DNA of 64,000 nucleotides from Marinobacter pelagius (GCF_003315345.1 NZ_QNRO01000007.1:88001-152000); one strand, 5' to 3'; counted from the first letter of the stretch, positions 1 to 9,496 are shown. A program made the numbers and translations. Notes: generated by a model not told the origin, from the sequence alone.

Positions 1-1
1 C

Positions 2-262
2 GAGCTGTACACCTATTCGGTGGTCGGCATGCTGTATGCCATTGCGGCAATTCTCTTCTCCGGTGTCAATCACAGTGTCAGGCTGTACAAGGCGGGGATG
101 GCATTGCTTGGTCTTGTGATCGCCAAGATCTTCCTCATCGATATGGCCGGCCTGCAGGGATTCTGGCGGGTTGCGGCCTTCATGGGGCTGGGGCTCGCCT
201 TGCTGGGGCTGGCGTGGCTGTATCGCAGGACACCTCGCGCGCGCGAACCGGACATGAACTAG
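2..262 (+). CDS. DUF2339 membrane protein, C-terminal fragment
   Basis: The reading frame is already open at base 2 and runs to a TAG at 260-262, so only the last 86 residues are in the window. The visible part has two hydrophobic segments separated by the motif KIFLIDMAGLQGFWR. A Lys-x-Phe-x-x-Asp-x-x-x-Leu pattern of this kind is typical of the end of DUF2339 multi-pass inner-membrane proteins. A GTG at 20 is internal and not the start. The function of the family is unknown. The call rests on similarity remembered for the family, and the bulk of the protein cannot be seen. Confidence 0.75.
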   Translation, partial: ELYTYSVVGMLYAIAAILFSGVNHSVRLYKAGMALLGLVIAKIFLIDMAGLQGFWRVAAFMGLGLALLGLAWLYRRTPRAREPDMN

Positions 263-299
263 TTTGATGGTAACGTAGATAACCTGGTGGGGAAGTCGA

Positions 300-1349
300 G
301 TGCTGGAACATCTGGAAGCTGGTCTGCGGGCATGGTTGATGCCCGGGTTGTCGGCATTGATGGCGGTAGTGGTCACCTACGTGACCTATCGGCTGGCGTT
401 GGCGCTGGTCCGACGCTTTTCCCGATCCAGAACCGTTCCACGCCTGTTCCTTGACGCTTCGGCACGAGCCCTGGGCGTCGTGCTCTGCCTGTTCGTACTG
501 GCTGGCGCACTCAAGGCCGCTCCTGACGATTTACCACTGGTTTCCGCAGTGCGCCATGTCACAACCCTGCTGCTGATTCTTACTCTGACCTGGGCTGCTG
601 TGCGACTCACCTCGGCAATCGGCGATGTGATCGTGGCTCTGAATCCGGTGCTCGAGGGTCAATGGAAGCGTGCCCGCAAGGTGGAAACCCAGACGCGCTT
701 CCTGGTTCGCTGCCTCAATATCCTGATAGTGATCATTGGCCTCGGGGCCGCGCTTATGACCTTCGAGTCGGTGCAGCACATGGGCGCCAGCTTGCTCGCT
801 TCGGCGGGTGTGGGCGGCATTATCCTGGGCTTTGCTGCGCGGCCGGTCCTGAGTAATCTGCTGGCCGGCCTGCAAATCGCACTGACCCAACCCTTTCGCA
901 TTGACGATGTCCTGCATGTGCAGGGGGAGTGGTGTTGGGTGGAGGAGGTCACCGCTACCTACGTGGTGCTCAGGGTATGGGATCTGAGAAGACTGGTCGT
1001 CCCTTTGCAGTGGTTCATCGAAAACCCCTTCCAGAACTGGTCACGGAACAATTCTGACCTGTTGGGTGCGGTCTTCATCTGGGTGGACTACACCATGCCG
1101 GTGGAACCGTTGCGGGAGGAATTCAATCGCCTGCTCCAGGCTTCCAGTCAATGGGATGGAAAACTCGGCACGGTTCAGGTGACCGACGCCAGTGATCAGG
1201 CCATGCAGATCCGTTTCCTGATGAGCGCGCCGGATTCCAGTCAGAACTGGGATCTGCGGTGCGCCGTTCGCGAAGGGCTGGTCACCTTCATCCAGAATAA
1301 CTACCCGGATCACCTGCCCCGTGTTCGGGCCAGGCTGGTTGAAAGCTAG
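300..1349 (+). CDS. MscS-family mechanosensitive channel-like protein
   Basis: A 349-residue membrane protein. About four hydrophobic segments fill the first 160 residues, followed by the Gly/Ala-rich pore-helix region typical of MscS (LLASAGVGGIILGFAARPV, about residues 160-180). Next comes the beta domain with FRIDDVLHVQGEWCWVEEV and then a C-terminal alpha/beta domain ending near the stop. The expected role is a small-conductance channel releasing solutes on hypo-osmotic shock in the inner membrane. The start is GTG with GGGGAAG upstream. It begins 38 bases after the DUF2339 gene and may be cotranscribed with it. The family is secure, but which MscS paralogue this is cannot be told. Confidence 0.9.
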   Translation: MLEHLEAGLRAWLMPGLSALMAVVVTYVTYRLALALVRRFSRSRTVPRLFLDASARALGVVLCLFVLAGALKAAPDDLPLVSAVRHVTTLLLILTLTWAAVRLTSAIGDVIVALNPVLEGQWKRARKVETQTRFLVRCLNILIVIIGLGAALMTFESVQHMGASLLASAGVGGIILGFAARPVLSNLLAGLQIALTQPFRIDDVLHVQGEWCWVEEVTATYVVLRVWDLRRLVVPLQWFIENPFQNWSRNNSDLLGAVFIWVDYTMPVEPLREEFNRLLQASSQWDGKLGTVQVTDASDQAMQIRFLMSAPDSSQNWDLRCAVREGLVTFIQNNYPDHLPRVRARLVES

Positions 1350-1424
1350 CCCGATCAATTTACCGTCATAATTGCTCAGCGCTGGCCCTGTGCCGGCTGG
1401 AGCCATGTTTCCCTGCTCTACTAA

Positions 1425-1457
1425 CACAGTTATCCACAGATAATGTGGGTAACTGTG
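1425..1457. promoter_or_regulatory. 33-bp inverted repeat containing a DnaA-box sequence
   Basis: Two 14-bp arms (CACAGTTATCCACA and TGTGGGTAACTGTG, one mismatch) flank a 5-base spacer. The left arm contains TTATCCACA, a perfect DnaA-box sequence. No T-tract follows, so it is not a textbook terminator of the channel gene. It lies in the 280-base gap between the channel and lipoprotein genes, which holds nothing else recognisable. Confidence 0.5.
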
Positions 1458-1632
1458 CCTCTCCTCCTGCCCCACACCGACTACGCCTCCCCTCAGATTC
1501 TGCCATTTCCTTACCAAACCCTGTCAGGAAATTGACCATTTCGTAACTAGAAGACCAACAAAGTTAACACCCATAATCCGTCCCGTTTTATACAATTTTA
1601 CAAATTCGACGATTTAATGGTGTCTATTGACT

Positions 1633-2196
1633 ATGAAAAGCGTCATTAATATGTCAAAGGCATGGATTGCAGCAGTATTTATGGGAATCGTGCTTACAGG
1701 GTGTGGAGGCGATTCCAATGTGTCAGCTGGCTCGGCTGACGGCAGTAATGACACAACCAGCTCCTATGATTCCGGTACCAAGTCCAGTGGTGAGAGAGTC
1801 AGCTCGGACTCAAGCAGTGACGATACCGTTGTCAGCGACAGCTCGCAGACTGATGGGAGCACTGACGAAACAACCGGGACTGTCGATAGCGGCACAGTGG
1901 AAGAGAGCCCGGTAACCAGCGAACCGGCAGTGACCGGTACCGCCAAACTCAGCTGGGTTGCGCCGGCCACCCGTGTGAACGGTGAAGGCCTTGCCATGGG
2001 CGAACTGGACAGTTACATCATCAGCTATGGCCAGGATGCATCCGAACTGAGCAAAACCATCGAAATCAACGACGCCAGCACGATGGAATACACCATCGAT
2101 AACCTGGGCACTGGCGAGTGGTTTTTCTCGATCCAGGTGGTCGACACCGATGGCCTGATCAGTGCACCTTCCGACGTCGTCAGCAAAACAATCTGA
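1633..2196 (+). CDS. Lipoprotein with Ser/Thr/Asp-rich linker and fibronectin type III-like domain
   Basis: 187 residues from the ATG at 1633. A type II signal peptide is visible (KAWIAAVFMGIVLTGC, lipobox LTGC). About 75 residues of low-complexity Ser/Asp/Thr/Gly sequence follow, and then a domain of about 90 residues starting at TAKLSWVAPATRVNGE. Its beta-sandwich pattern (LxWxxP, SYIISYG, YTIDNL, FSIQVVDTDG, SAPSDVV) is that of fibronectin type III. It is probably an outer-membrane-anchored surface protein displaying one Fn3 module. The Shine-Dalgarno is weak; ATG 1651 is an alternative start that keeps the lipobox. No function is assigned. Confidence 0.75.
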   Translation: MKSVINMSKAWIAAVFMGIVLTGCGGDSNVSAGSADGSNDTTSSYDSGTKSSGERVSSDSSSDDTVVSDSSQTDGSTDETTGTVDSGTVEESPVTSEPAVTGTAKLSWVAPATRVNGEGLAMGELDSYIISYGQDASELSKTIEINDASTMEYTIDNLGTGEWFFSIQVVDTDGLISAPSDVVSKTI

Positions 2197-2327
2197 ACTA
2201 CCGTCTCGTTTTGGCGCCCGTCTTTCACTTCAGGGATTGAATCTGCCGGGCGCCTCACCGACAATCTTGGCTTCTGCTAAGTTAACAAACACTCACTTTA
2301 TTCTGGGTGGTCAGAGGAGAGAGGCCG

Positions 2328-3026
2328 GTGACCGAGCTTGTTAGTTATGAACTGAACGATGGAATTGCAACGATTGTCCTGAACAACGGCAAGGCCAACG
2401 CCTTGAGCCATGAGGTGTTCGAGGCGCTGAACAAGGCGCTGGATCAGGCCGAGCAGGACAAGGCAGTGGTTATCCTGACGGGGCAACCCGGTGTGTTTTC
2501 CGCCGGCTACGACCTGAAAGAGATGCAGAAGGGGCCGCAAGAGGCCGCGGCGCTGGTGAAGGTCGGCTCGACCCTGACCCGCCGTCTGGCGGCGTTCCCT
2601 CTGCCGGTGATTGGTGCCTGCAGCGGTCATGCCATCGCCAAGGGCGCGTTTATCCTGCTGTCGGTGGATCATCGCATCGGCGTTGAGGGGCCGTTCAAGC
2701 TGGGCCTGAACGAAGTGGCTATCGGGATGACCATGCATCACGCCGGCATCGAGATTGCCCGCCACCGTCTCCACCCGCCGCACTTCTATCGCTCGGTGGT
2801 GAATGCGGAAATCTACAACCCTGAGGGTGCGGTCGAGGCCGGTTATCTGGACGAGGTGGTCGGGCAGGATAGGCTGCTTGAGCGGGCGAGTGCGCTGGCC
2901 AACCAGTTCAAGCAACTGAATATGCGCGCGCACCGCGAAACCAAGGTGAAGGCGAAGGCCGAGTATCTGGAGTTGCTCGACCGTTGTATTCAGCAGGACG
3001 CCGAGAACCTGGGGCTGAAGGGTTAA
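2328..3026 (+). CDS. Enoyl-CoA hydratase/isomerase (crotonase) family protein
   Basis: 232 residues from GTG 2328, preceded by AGAGGAGAGA. An earlier GTG at 2307 lacks a ribosome site. Crotonase signatures are present: the oxyanion/CoA loop SAGYDLKEM (about residues 58-66), the second oxyanion-hole segment around CSGHAIAKGAF, and LGLNEVAIGM near residue 130, where the general-acid/base Glu of hydratases lies. The glycine-rich second loop is degenerate (Ala-Lys-Gly instead of Gly-Gly-Gly), so the reaction (hydratase, isomerase or hydrolase) is left open. It stands alone, convergent with the LemA-family gene with only 1 base between the stops. Confidence 0.88.
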   Translation: MTELVSYELNDGIATIVLNNGKANALSHEVFEALNKALDQAEQDKAVVILTGQPGVFSAGYDLKEMQKGPQEAAALVKVGSTLTRRLAAFPLPVIGACSGHAIAKGAFILLSVDHRIGVEGPFKLGLNEVAIGMTMHHAGIEIARHRLHPPHFYRSVVNAEIYNPEGAVEAGYLDEVVGQDRLLERASALANQFKQLNMRAHRETKVKAKAEYLELLDRCIQQDAENLGLKG

Positions 3027-3027
3027 C

Positions 3028-5229
3028 TCAGCCCTCAGTCGAGAATTGTGATGCCGGCCGGAACCGGAACAGCTTCGCCAGGATCATGTCCGGAAACGAC
3101 TGGATCCGCGTGTTGTAGATCATCGCACTTTCGGTGTAGCTGTTTCGCAGCAGGGACAGATAGTTCTCGGTCTCGGCCATGATGGCCATGAACTTGCGGA
3201 TCACTTCGTTATTCTTGAGGTTCGGGTAGTTCTCGATACGGGCCTGCATGGCCCGGGTTACTTTCTGCTCGAAGCCGATCAGTTTCTCGACATCTTGTCC
3301 CGTTTCCATGGTTGCCGGATTGGCTGCCCTTAGCTGTGCGATGGCTTTGAGCAGCTGCTTCTCATGGGCCATGGAGGCCTTCACCACCCTTTCCAGGTTC
3401 GGCCAGAGATCGTGCCGCTGTTGCAGGATGGTGTCGATATTGGCCCGCGCGCGGTTTACGCGGTTCTTCAGGAAGACGATGTCGTTGTAGTGCAGGATGC
3501 CGATGTATATGCACAGCAACAGTGGCACCGCGAGCGCTGCCATCATCAGGTTGTCCGGGCTGAAAGTGCCGTCGGCCGCGAACACCGTGGTGGCTGCAAA
3601 CAGGGACAGGCCAAGGCTCAGGGCGATACCGACAAAGCCCCGGGCGCCGCGGTCAAGCACGATGTCCTGTTCTTCCTTGGTGCTGATCAGGAAGGGAGAG
3701 TTGTTGTCCTGACTGATGCTCAGCCGGTCTGACTGTTCCTTGTCGAGCCCGGCGAAGCCGAGGCAATAGACGTTCACGAAGGTATCCAGCAGTCTGACGG
3801 TGTAGCGCCGGTCACCCCGGGTTTCCTGGTGGAATTTCGGGTATTCGATGGTTGCCCCTTCCGGGTGGACCAGCACCTTGCCGTGAGGATCTTCGAGCCA
3901 GAAAGGCACCCGGTCGGAGCGCTCCTCGACCGTCCGCCACTTGTCATCTTTTCCGCCACCCTCGCGTTCCTCCACCTTGTAGTCATAGGCCACGCACTTT
4001 TCGTTTTTCAGCGGGTCGCGAATGGGCGGATGCGCGTCATCCACCTCGACCATGCCTTTGAGTTCGGACAGCCCGAAGCTCAAACCCCGGGTATTGCTGG
4101 TGGGGACCGCTTCGATCAGGCGCTTGAGCTTGACCGTGCGGATAGCGAGGAAGATCAACAGCACCGAGAGCACCGCACTTCCGGCGGCAAAGATCCAGCT
4201 CTTGATGGAATGCTGGTATCGGCCTTGTGGCTGGTTTTCCACAATCTCCCGAACGCGGGCAGTGGTCTGGTCATCCAGGTCCGGGAGCGGCAGGCGCTTT
4301 TCCACAAGGCTGCGGAACATCCACCGGTCGAGCCAGCCGCTGGTGCTCTGGCGGATAAGCTGCTGCAGGGCCGCCACGTCAGTGAGCAGCAGGGGGTTGT
4401 TCTTGTGACCGTTGAGCTGCTCGTACCTCGCCTCATAAAGCGTGGCGATGGCGGACCATTCCTGCTTGAGCTTGGCGACGCCGAGGACCGAGAGCGTTCC
4501 GGTTACAGCCAGGGTCATCGCCAGCACATACACCCAGAACCGGTGTACCTTCAGGGCGGTCAGCCCCAGTGCCAGTCCCAGCGCGAGCAGACCGGTGGCG
4601 ATGGAAATCCGGATGGCGGCGCCGAACAGGCGGTCACCGCTGTCTGCCTCCAGAGGGCGATCGGAGATCAGCGCTGGCAGGCTGAAGGCCCGGAGGCCGG
4701 AGAACATGATGGCCTGGGCTTCGGCGTCGTAACGACCAATAATCCGGGCGGTTTCACCGGGCTGCAGTGCCCACTCCGAGTAGATTTTGTCCCCGGATCG
4801 GGTGCGATAGGAGCGGGCAATGTTCCACTCAACCGATGACAGGTTGTGGCCGGGATCCACCAATACGTCCCCGCTTTCGTCCTGGACACGAAAGCTGCCC
4901 CCGCGGGCACCGGAGTCCAGGGTGCGAATGCGCCGATCTCCATCGGAATCCCGGTATTCCTCTTCCAGTTTGTAACGGTAATACACAGCCTCGGTGTTGG
5001 AGTAGGGCGTAGTAACTGTGCCCGTTGCCACCCCCGCCTCACCGGCAATGACATAGGGCCCTTGCGCCAGGGCACCGATGGGCGTTTCCGGTAACCGCTG
5101 CATTTGGCGGGCCTCGGCGAGTTGCCCGAGGCCGGTCTGCATCAGGTGGTAAGTGCCGGCAAGGGCGGCAATTGCGAGCAGGGCCATGACAATCCGGCCG
5201 GGAACACTGGCGATATTTAAGCGCCGCAT
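3028..5229 (-). CDS. LemA-family protein with two GIDE-like domains
   Basis: 733 residues. An N-terminal membrane segment (about 12-30) is followed by a GIDE/E3-ligase-like domain (about 50-190, including EAVYYRYKLEEEYRDSDGD), two hydrophobic segments (about 205-250) and a further one near 345-365. A second GIDE-like domain follows (about 385-500, KCVAYDYKVEEREGGG), then two hydrophobic segments and a LemA domain (about 575-725: LKNRVNRARANIDTILQQR, ENYLSLLRNSYTESAMIYN). LemA proteins are usually about 190 residues, so this is a long fusion. The next gene, divergent, is an M48 metalloprotease. LemA and HtpX/M48 proteins are often neighbours, which suggests a joint role in envelope protein quality control. 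That role is inferred. Confidence 0.85.
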   Translation of the reverse strand: MRRLNIASVPGRIVMALLAIAALAGTYHLMQTGLGQLAEARQMQRLPETPIGALAQGPYVIAGEAGVATGTVTTPYSNTEAVYYRYKLEEEYRDSDGDRRIRTLDSGARGGSFRVQDESGDVLVDPGHNLSSVEWNIARSYRTRSGDKIYSEWALQPGETARIIGRYDAEAQAIMFSGLRAFSLPALISDRPLEADSGDRLFGAAIRISIATGLLALGLALGLTALKVHRFWVYVLAMTLAVTGTLSVLGVAKLKQEWSAIATLYEARYEQLNGHKNNPLLLTDVAALQQLIRQSTSGWLDRWMFRSLVEKRLPLPDLDDQTTARVREIVENQPQGRYQHSIKSWIFAAGSAVLSVLLIFLAIRTVKLKRLIEAVPTSNTRGLSFGLSELKGMVEVDDAHPPIRDPLKNEKCVAYDYKVEEREGGGKDDKWRTVEERSDRVPFWLEDPHGKVLVHPEGATIEYPKFHQETRGDRRYTVRLLDTFVNVYCLGFAGLDKEQSDRLSISQDNNSPFLISTKEEQDIVLDRGARGFVGIALSLGLSLFAATTVFAADGTFSPDNLMMAALAVPLLLCIYIGILHYNDIVFLKNRVNRARANIDTILQQRHDLWPNLERVVKASMAHEKQLLKAIAQLRAANPATMETGQDVEKLIGFEQKVTRAMQARIENYPNLKNNEVIRKFMAIMAETENYLSLLRNSYTESAMIYNTRIQSFPDMILAKLFRFRPASQFSTEG

Positions 5230-5362
5230 GGCGTTGACAGTCCTTTTATTCGGTGGAGCAAGAGGGGCGGCAGTATACCCTGATCAAATTACCTTCACAT
5301 TCCGTCAGGTCACACCCTGAAGGGCTTACAGGCACCTGTCCTGACGTTGCCAACAAAGTTAT

Positions 5363-5377
5363 CCACAGAATCTGTGG
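5363..5377. promoter_or_regulatory. Inverted repeat with DnaA-box sequence upstream of M48 protease gene
   Basis: CCACAGA-a-TCTGTGG forms a 7-bp inverted repeat. Together with the preceding bases it gives TTATCCACA at 5359-5367, a perfect DnaA-box sequence. It lies in the divergent promoter region between the LemA-family gene and the M48 gene, and resembles the palindrome at 1425-1457. Confidence 0.4.
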
Positions 5378-5541
5378 GAAAAGTTTTTCGTGATGCTGGT
5401 CAAAAAAACGGCATTAGACCTTCCGCGATAGGTGCCCTGGTTCACGGTGTGCCGGAGCAATCTGCGGCAAACTCACGTCAGGGTGATGAATTGTTTATCC
5501 GCTCGCCCGTTTATCCGGCCACGAATGTGAGGAGAAGTGTC

Positions 5542-7938
5542 GTGCAAGGATCGTCATCCAGTGATTTCCGCGTGGAGTCTGCAGGTCGCATCCTGGAGGG
5601 GTTTTCAACCGAGAAGGTGTCAGAGGCGCTGGCCACCCGGTTTCGCCTGAAGCCTTCGCAAATCGGCCTGATGTTGTCCAGGCGGGTCGTGATCAAGCGG
5701 GGGTTGACCCAGGACCGGGCGAAGAAGCTGGAGGCTGCGCTCAGGTCATCGGGGCTGGATGTCTCTGTGCCCGAGCTGAAGTCGGGGCCGGAACCCGCTG
5801 ACGAGCAGACTGATATCGAGATCTCACTTCCTGATGCGATTCCCCGCATGCCGGTGAGCCTGGCCTATCGTGTCGGACTGATTGCTGTGATGGCCCTGAG
5901 CCTGATGGCACCGCTTTTCTACCTCGGACTGATAGCGGCTCTCGCGGTTGGCCTGATCTGGTACCTCACTTTGATCCCCGCGCAGCTGGCGGAGACCGGC
6001 TCGATTGCCGGGACGCTTCTCACCGGATCTTTCTCCGTTATCTGCGGTGTGTTTCTGCTGTTCCTGGCCCGCCCCCTGTTTATCCGGTATCCGTCGTCTC
6101 CAACGATGCAGCTCGATCGCCAGAAGCACCGGCGATTCTTCAACCTGGTTGATGGTCTGTGCCAGCGGATGGACCTGCCACCTCTGCAGGACATTCGTGT
6201 TGATAATCGAGTTACTGCCTCTCTGGGGCCGAGCGAGGGTCTGCGGAGCCTGCGCCGGGGGGAGCTGACCCTGACGGTTGGCATGCCCCTGTTTGCCGCT
6301 CTCGATACCCGCCAGATGATCGGTGTGGTCGGCCATGAGCTTGGCCACTTTGCTCACCCGACAGCCATGTCTGCCAATTACCTGGTCAACAGTGTCAATC
6401 GCTGGCTTTCCAACCGGGCAAAGGTTGGGGATTCGTGGGATGTCCGCCTGAATCGCTGGCAGGGCAGTGCGCCCGCGCTTGTTGGTCATGTGGTTCTGCG
6501 GCCTGCCCAGGCTTTGATGACACTGCCCCGTAATCTGTTCAGGGGCATGCTCCTTTTCAACCTCCGGATCAGTCATCAGGTATCTCGAAAAATGGAATAC
6601 GAAGCCGACCGTTATGAGTGCTGGCTGACGGGCAGTAAGGAGTTTGAAATCACCGCCGAAAAGCTGCACATGCTGGCGTTTGCCGAGCAGTGCGTGCAAG
6701 CCGCCAACACCCGGGCCCTGGAAAATGGAAAACTGATGCGGGACCTGCCGCGTGCGATCGCCGAAAGTGGCGATCACCTGACACCGGACCAGCGCCAGGC
6801 GGTTCAGGATGTCATGGGCGACCAGCAGACTTCCCTGTGGGATGCTCACCCCGCGGATGTCGATCGGATCCGCCACGCCCTGGAGCTGGAATTCCCGGGG
6901 ACGGTGGGGATCAACGAGCCGGCGGCCCGACTGCTGCCGGACTTTGATCATCTTTGTGAGAGCATCACGCGGCAAAGCTATGCGGACTCTGGAATTGCGG
7001 ACCTGGACCAGTACCTGGTTGATAACGGGGAGATTTTGCAGGTCAGGAAGGTCAGTGACCAGGACGGCGAAGCGCTGGATCAGTACTTCAATGGCCACCT
7101 GACCCGGCGTTTCCTCAACCTGGAGGCTGGCCGGGAGGGGCAGCAGACGCTACAGCAGGTCATCGATACCCTGAGAAGCCGGCTGCCGGAATTGTCCGCA
7201 CTTCAGGACTCCTACGTCCGGGCTGCCCAGCTTCACAGTGATAGGACCCATGGCAGGGTCCTGCTGGCTGAAAAGGTTTCCATCCAGCCGAAGGATTTCG
7301 GGCTGACCACCCGGGAACTCCGGGACGCCGACCGCGCGGTCGAGGAGGCATCGAAGGAATGGCGGGATCTGGGCAAGCGGCTCCGGGATATCGACCGTCT
7401 GTTTGCCCGGCGGATGCACCTGGCCATCGGCGAGATGCCGGCGGACGACGCCAAGCTTGCCTCAACGGTGTTGGAGAGTCTGTCCTCCTTCCCGATGCTG
7501 GTTCTGCCGATGCGCCATCTGAGCAGCTATGCCGCAACGCTGGAGGGTGTGTTGAGAGAAAATGACAGGGCCCGTCTGAAGCGAGCCGAGCCAACGATCG
7601 AGCATGCCGCCAATCGCTGTCGGGAATCCATCATCCAGTTCTACAACGCGGCGGCCCGTGTTGCCCTGTCCCTGCCCGGTGATCAGGGCACCCTGAGGGA
7701 GCGCGCCGTGGCTTCTGGCCTGCCAGGCAGCAGGAACGGCAGGGACCTGACGGCCCGGGAGCTTGATCCCCATGAAATCCTCCGGGTTGCCCAACGGTGC
7801 GAGGAGTTGGCAAATGACGCCTACTACCGTTCCATGGCCATCATGGCGAGGCTCTGCACAGAGCAGGAGGCGCGGATGCAGGTTCGCCCGCTGAAACTGC
7901 TTCGTTTCGGCGGTGGGACCATGGATGCGGTGGCCTGA
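5542..7938 (+). CDS. M48-family membrane zinc metalloprotease
   Basis: 798 residues from GTG 5542, which has GGAGAAG just upstream. The open frame reaches back to 5347, but that extension is unlike coding sequence. The first about 80 residues form a small cytoplasmic domain; two to three membrane segments lie near 100-180. The zinc site HELGHFAH is near residue 265, and the third ligand lies in MEYEADRYE near 352, as in HtpX/Ste24 peptidases. A long hydrophilic C-terminal half follows. It should cleave membrane or misfolded proteins at the inner membrane. Pairing with the LemA-family gene on the other strand supports an envelope quality-control role. At about 800 residues it is larger than HtpX (about 290), so it is not a simple orthologue. 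Confidence 0.87.
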   Translation: MQGSSSSDFRVESAGRILEGFSTEKVSEALATRFRLKPSQIGLMLSRRVVIKRGLTQDRAKKLEAALRSSGLDVSVPELKSGPEPADEQTDIEISLPDAIPRMPVSLAYRVGLIAVMALSLMAPLFYLGLIAALAVGLIWYLTLIPAQLAETGSIAGTLLTGSFSVICGVFLLFLARPLFIRYPSSPTMQLDRQKHRRFFNLVDGLCQRMDLPPLQDIRVDNRVTASLGPSEGLRSLRRGELTLTVGMPLFAALDTRQMIGVVGHELGHFAHPTAMSANYLVNSVNRWLSNRAKVGDSWDVRLNRWQGSAPALVGHVVLRPAQALMTLPRNLFRGMLLFNLRISHQVSRKMEYEADRYECWLTGSKEFEITAEKLHMLAFAEQCVQAANTRALENGKLMRDLPRAIAESGDHLTPDQRQAVQDVMGDQQTSLWDAHPADVDRIRHALELEFPGTVGINEPAARLLPDFDHLCESITRQSYADSGIADLDQYLVDNGEILQVRKVSDQDGEALDQYFNGHLTRRFLNLEAGREGQQTLQQVIDTLRSRLPELSALQDSYVRAAQLHSDRTHGRVLLAEKVSIQPKDFGLTTRELRDADRAVEEASKEWRDLGKRLRDIDRLFARRMHLAIGEMPADDAKLASTVLESLSSFPMLVLPMRHLSSYAATLEGVLRENDRARLKRAEPTIEHAANRCRESIIQFYNAAARVALSLPGDQGTLRERAVASGLPGSRNGRDLTARELDPHEILRVAQRCEELANDAYYRSMAIMARLCTEQEARMQVRPLKLLRFGGGTMDAVA

Positions 7939-8080
7939 ATACGGAGAGGCTGGCCTTTAAATCCAATTCGCATATTCCTTTATTTTTGTGTCTGGAACAG
8001 TCTAGCAGAGGGGGTGTTTCCGGTGTGTTGATGAACTAGTCTGGACGGGTGAGGCTGCGTTACAGAAAGGAGTAACGGAG

Positions 8081-8716
8081 ATGAACAATACAGGCTGGAG
8101 AATCAAGGGACTGGAGTTTGTGAACTGCAACTGTGATGCCGGATGTCCGTGTCAGTTCATGGCCCGTCCCACCCACGGGGACTGCCATGCTTTTGCGGCA
8201 GTCAAAATACAGGATGGCTATTTTGGTGAGACACGACTGGACGGTCTGTCCTTCGCCATGACACTGAAGTGGCCCGGTGCCATTCATGAAGGCAACGGCC
8301 AGGCCCAGGCGTTTGTGGACGAGCGGGCGACAGCCGAACAGCGGGATGCCCTGATGGCGATCCTCTCCGGGGACACGTCTGAGCCCGGAGCCACCTTCTT
8401 CAATGTGTTTGCCAGCACACTGACCAAAATGTATGACCCGGTTTTCTGCCCGATCGAGATTTCCTGCGATGTCGAGAATCGCAAAGCAAAGGTACGGGTG
8501 GCGGATCTGATTGAGGGGAGCGCTGAGCCGATCATCAATCCCATTTCCGGTGAACCGCATCGGGCCCGTATCGATTTGCCCGGAGGGTTCGAGTACGCGG
8601 TTGCGGAAGTAGCCAGCGGGCGCACCGAAGCCCGGGCCGACGTACCTATGGGGTTTGATGGTACGCACTGCCACATGTCACACCTGGATATTGGCCCCAG
8701 CGGCGTCTACCGATAG
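8081..8716 (+). CDS. DUF1326 domain protein
   Basis: 211 residues. The start ATG follows AGAAAGGAGTAACGGAG, a strong ribosome site. The N-terminus carries the Cys-rich signature of DUF1326 (FVNCNCDAGCPCQF, residues 12-25), suggesting metal or redox chemistry. The rest is beta-rich with no membrane segment or signal peptide. The downstream DUF2182 gene begins 15 bases after its stop, and the two families commonly occur together, so they probably act as a pair. The biochemical role of the pair is unknown. Confidence 0.85.
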   Translation: MNNTGWRIKGLEFVNCNCDAGCPCQFMARPTHGDCHAFAAVKIQDGYFGETRLDGLSFAMTLKWPGAIHEGNGQAQAFVDERATAEQRDALMAILSGDTSEPGATFFNVFASTLTKMYDPVFCPIEISCDVENRKAKVRVADLIEGSAEPIINPISGEPHRARIDLPGGFEYAVAEVASGRTEARADVPMGFDGTHCHMSHLDIGPSGVYR

Positions 8717-8731
8717 CTTCGGGTGAGACAC

Positions 8732-9496
8732 ATGGCCGGAATACACGCTCGGGGCATGCCCCGGGCGTCACTCGCTACGCTGGCGGCTTTGCTGGCGATC
8801 GCGGGGGTTTGCTGGTGGTATCTGTTTGATATGGCGGCGGACATGTCTGCCATGTCAGCGGGCGGTTCCATGATGCTCAGAGAGTGGACACCTGCCTACT
8901 TTGTCATGATGTTCGTGATGTGGAGCGTCATGATGGTGGCCATGATGGTTCCCAGTGCAGCTCCAATGGTCCTGCTTTACCGTCAGGTGGCCAGGACCAA
9001 CAAACTGGCTCGGGAAGCCCTGGGCACCGGACTGTTTTGCGCCGGTTATTTCGTTCTCTGGACACTGTTCAGCCTGGTGGCCACGACCCTGCAATGGCGA
9101 CTTGAAGAGTGGGCATTGCTCAGCCCCATGATGCGCAGCCAGAGTGTAGTTCTAAGCGGAATCATCCTGATTGGCGCAGGTCTCTACCAGTTTTCCTCTC
9201 TCAAGCAGGCATGCCTGAAGCGTTGCCGGGGCCCCCTGTTTTTCATTACCCGTCATTGGCGTCCGGGCCTGAGCGGGGCATTCAAGATGGGCATTATCCA
9301 CGGGGCCTACTGTGTGGGGTGCTGTGGCGCATTGATGGCCCTCCTGTTTGTCGGCGGCGTCATGGATCTTTTGGTGATTGCCGCCCTTGCGGTGATTGTT
9401 CTGCTTGAGAAAACGGTGCCATACGGAGAGTGGTTGGCGAAGGGGGTGGGGTTGACGGCGATTGTCCTCGGCATTGTGGTTATCGCCTCTGCCTGA
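8732..9496 (+). CDS. DUF2182 integral membrane protein
   Basis: 254 residues from ATG 8732 (GTG 8723, in frame, is an alternative). Predicted multi-pass: hydrophobic segments near 14-32, 55-75 (Met-rich MMFVMWSVMMVAMMVPSAAP), 98-120, 137-155, 180-215 and 230-250. The Met-rich segment and YCVGCCGALMALLFVGG are typical of DUF2182, described as predicted metal-binding membrane proteins. It forms an operon with the DUF1326 gene. Metal handling is inferred from the Met/Cys content only. Confidence 0.85.
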   Translation: MAGIHARGMPRASLATLAALLAIAGVCWWYLFDMAADMSAMSAGGSMMLREWTPAYFVMMFVMWSVMMVAMMVPSAAPMVLLYRQVARTNKLAREALGTGLFCAGYFVLWTLFSLVATTLQWRLEEWALLSPMMRSQSVVLSGIILIGAGLYQFSSLKQACLKRCRGPLFFITRHWRPGLSGAFKMGIIHGAYCVGCCGALMALLFVGGVMDLLVIAALAVIVLLEKTVPYGEWLAKGVGLTAIVLGIVVIASA

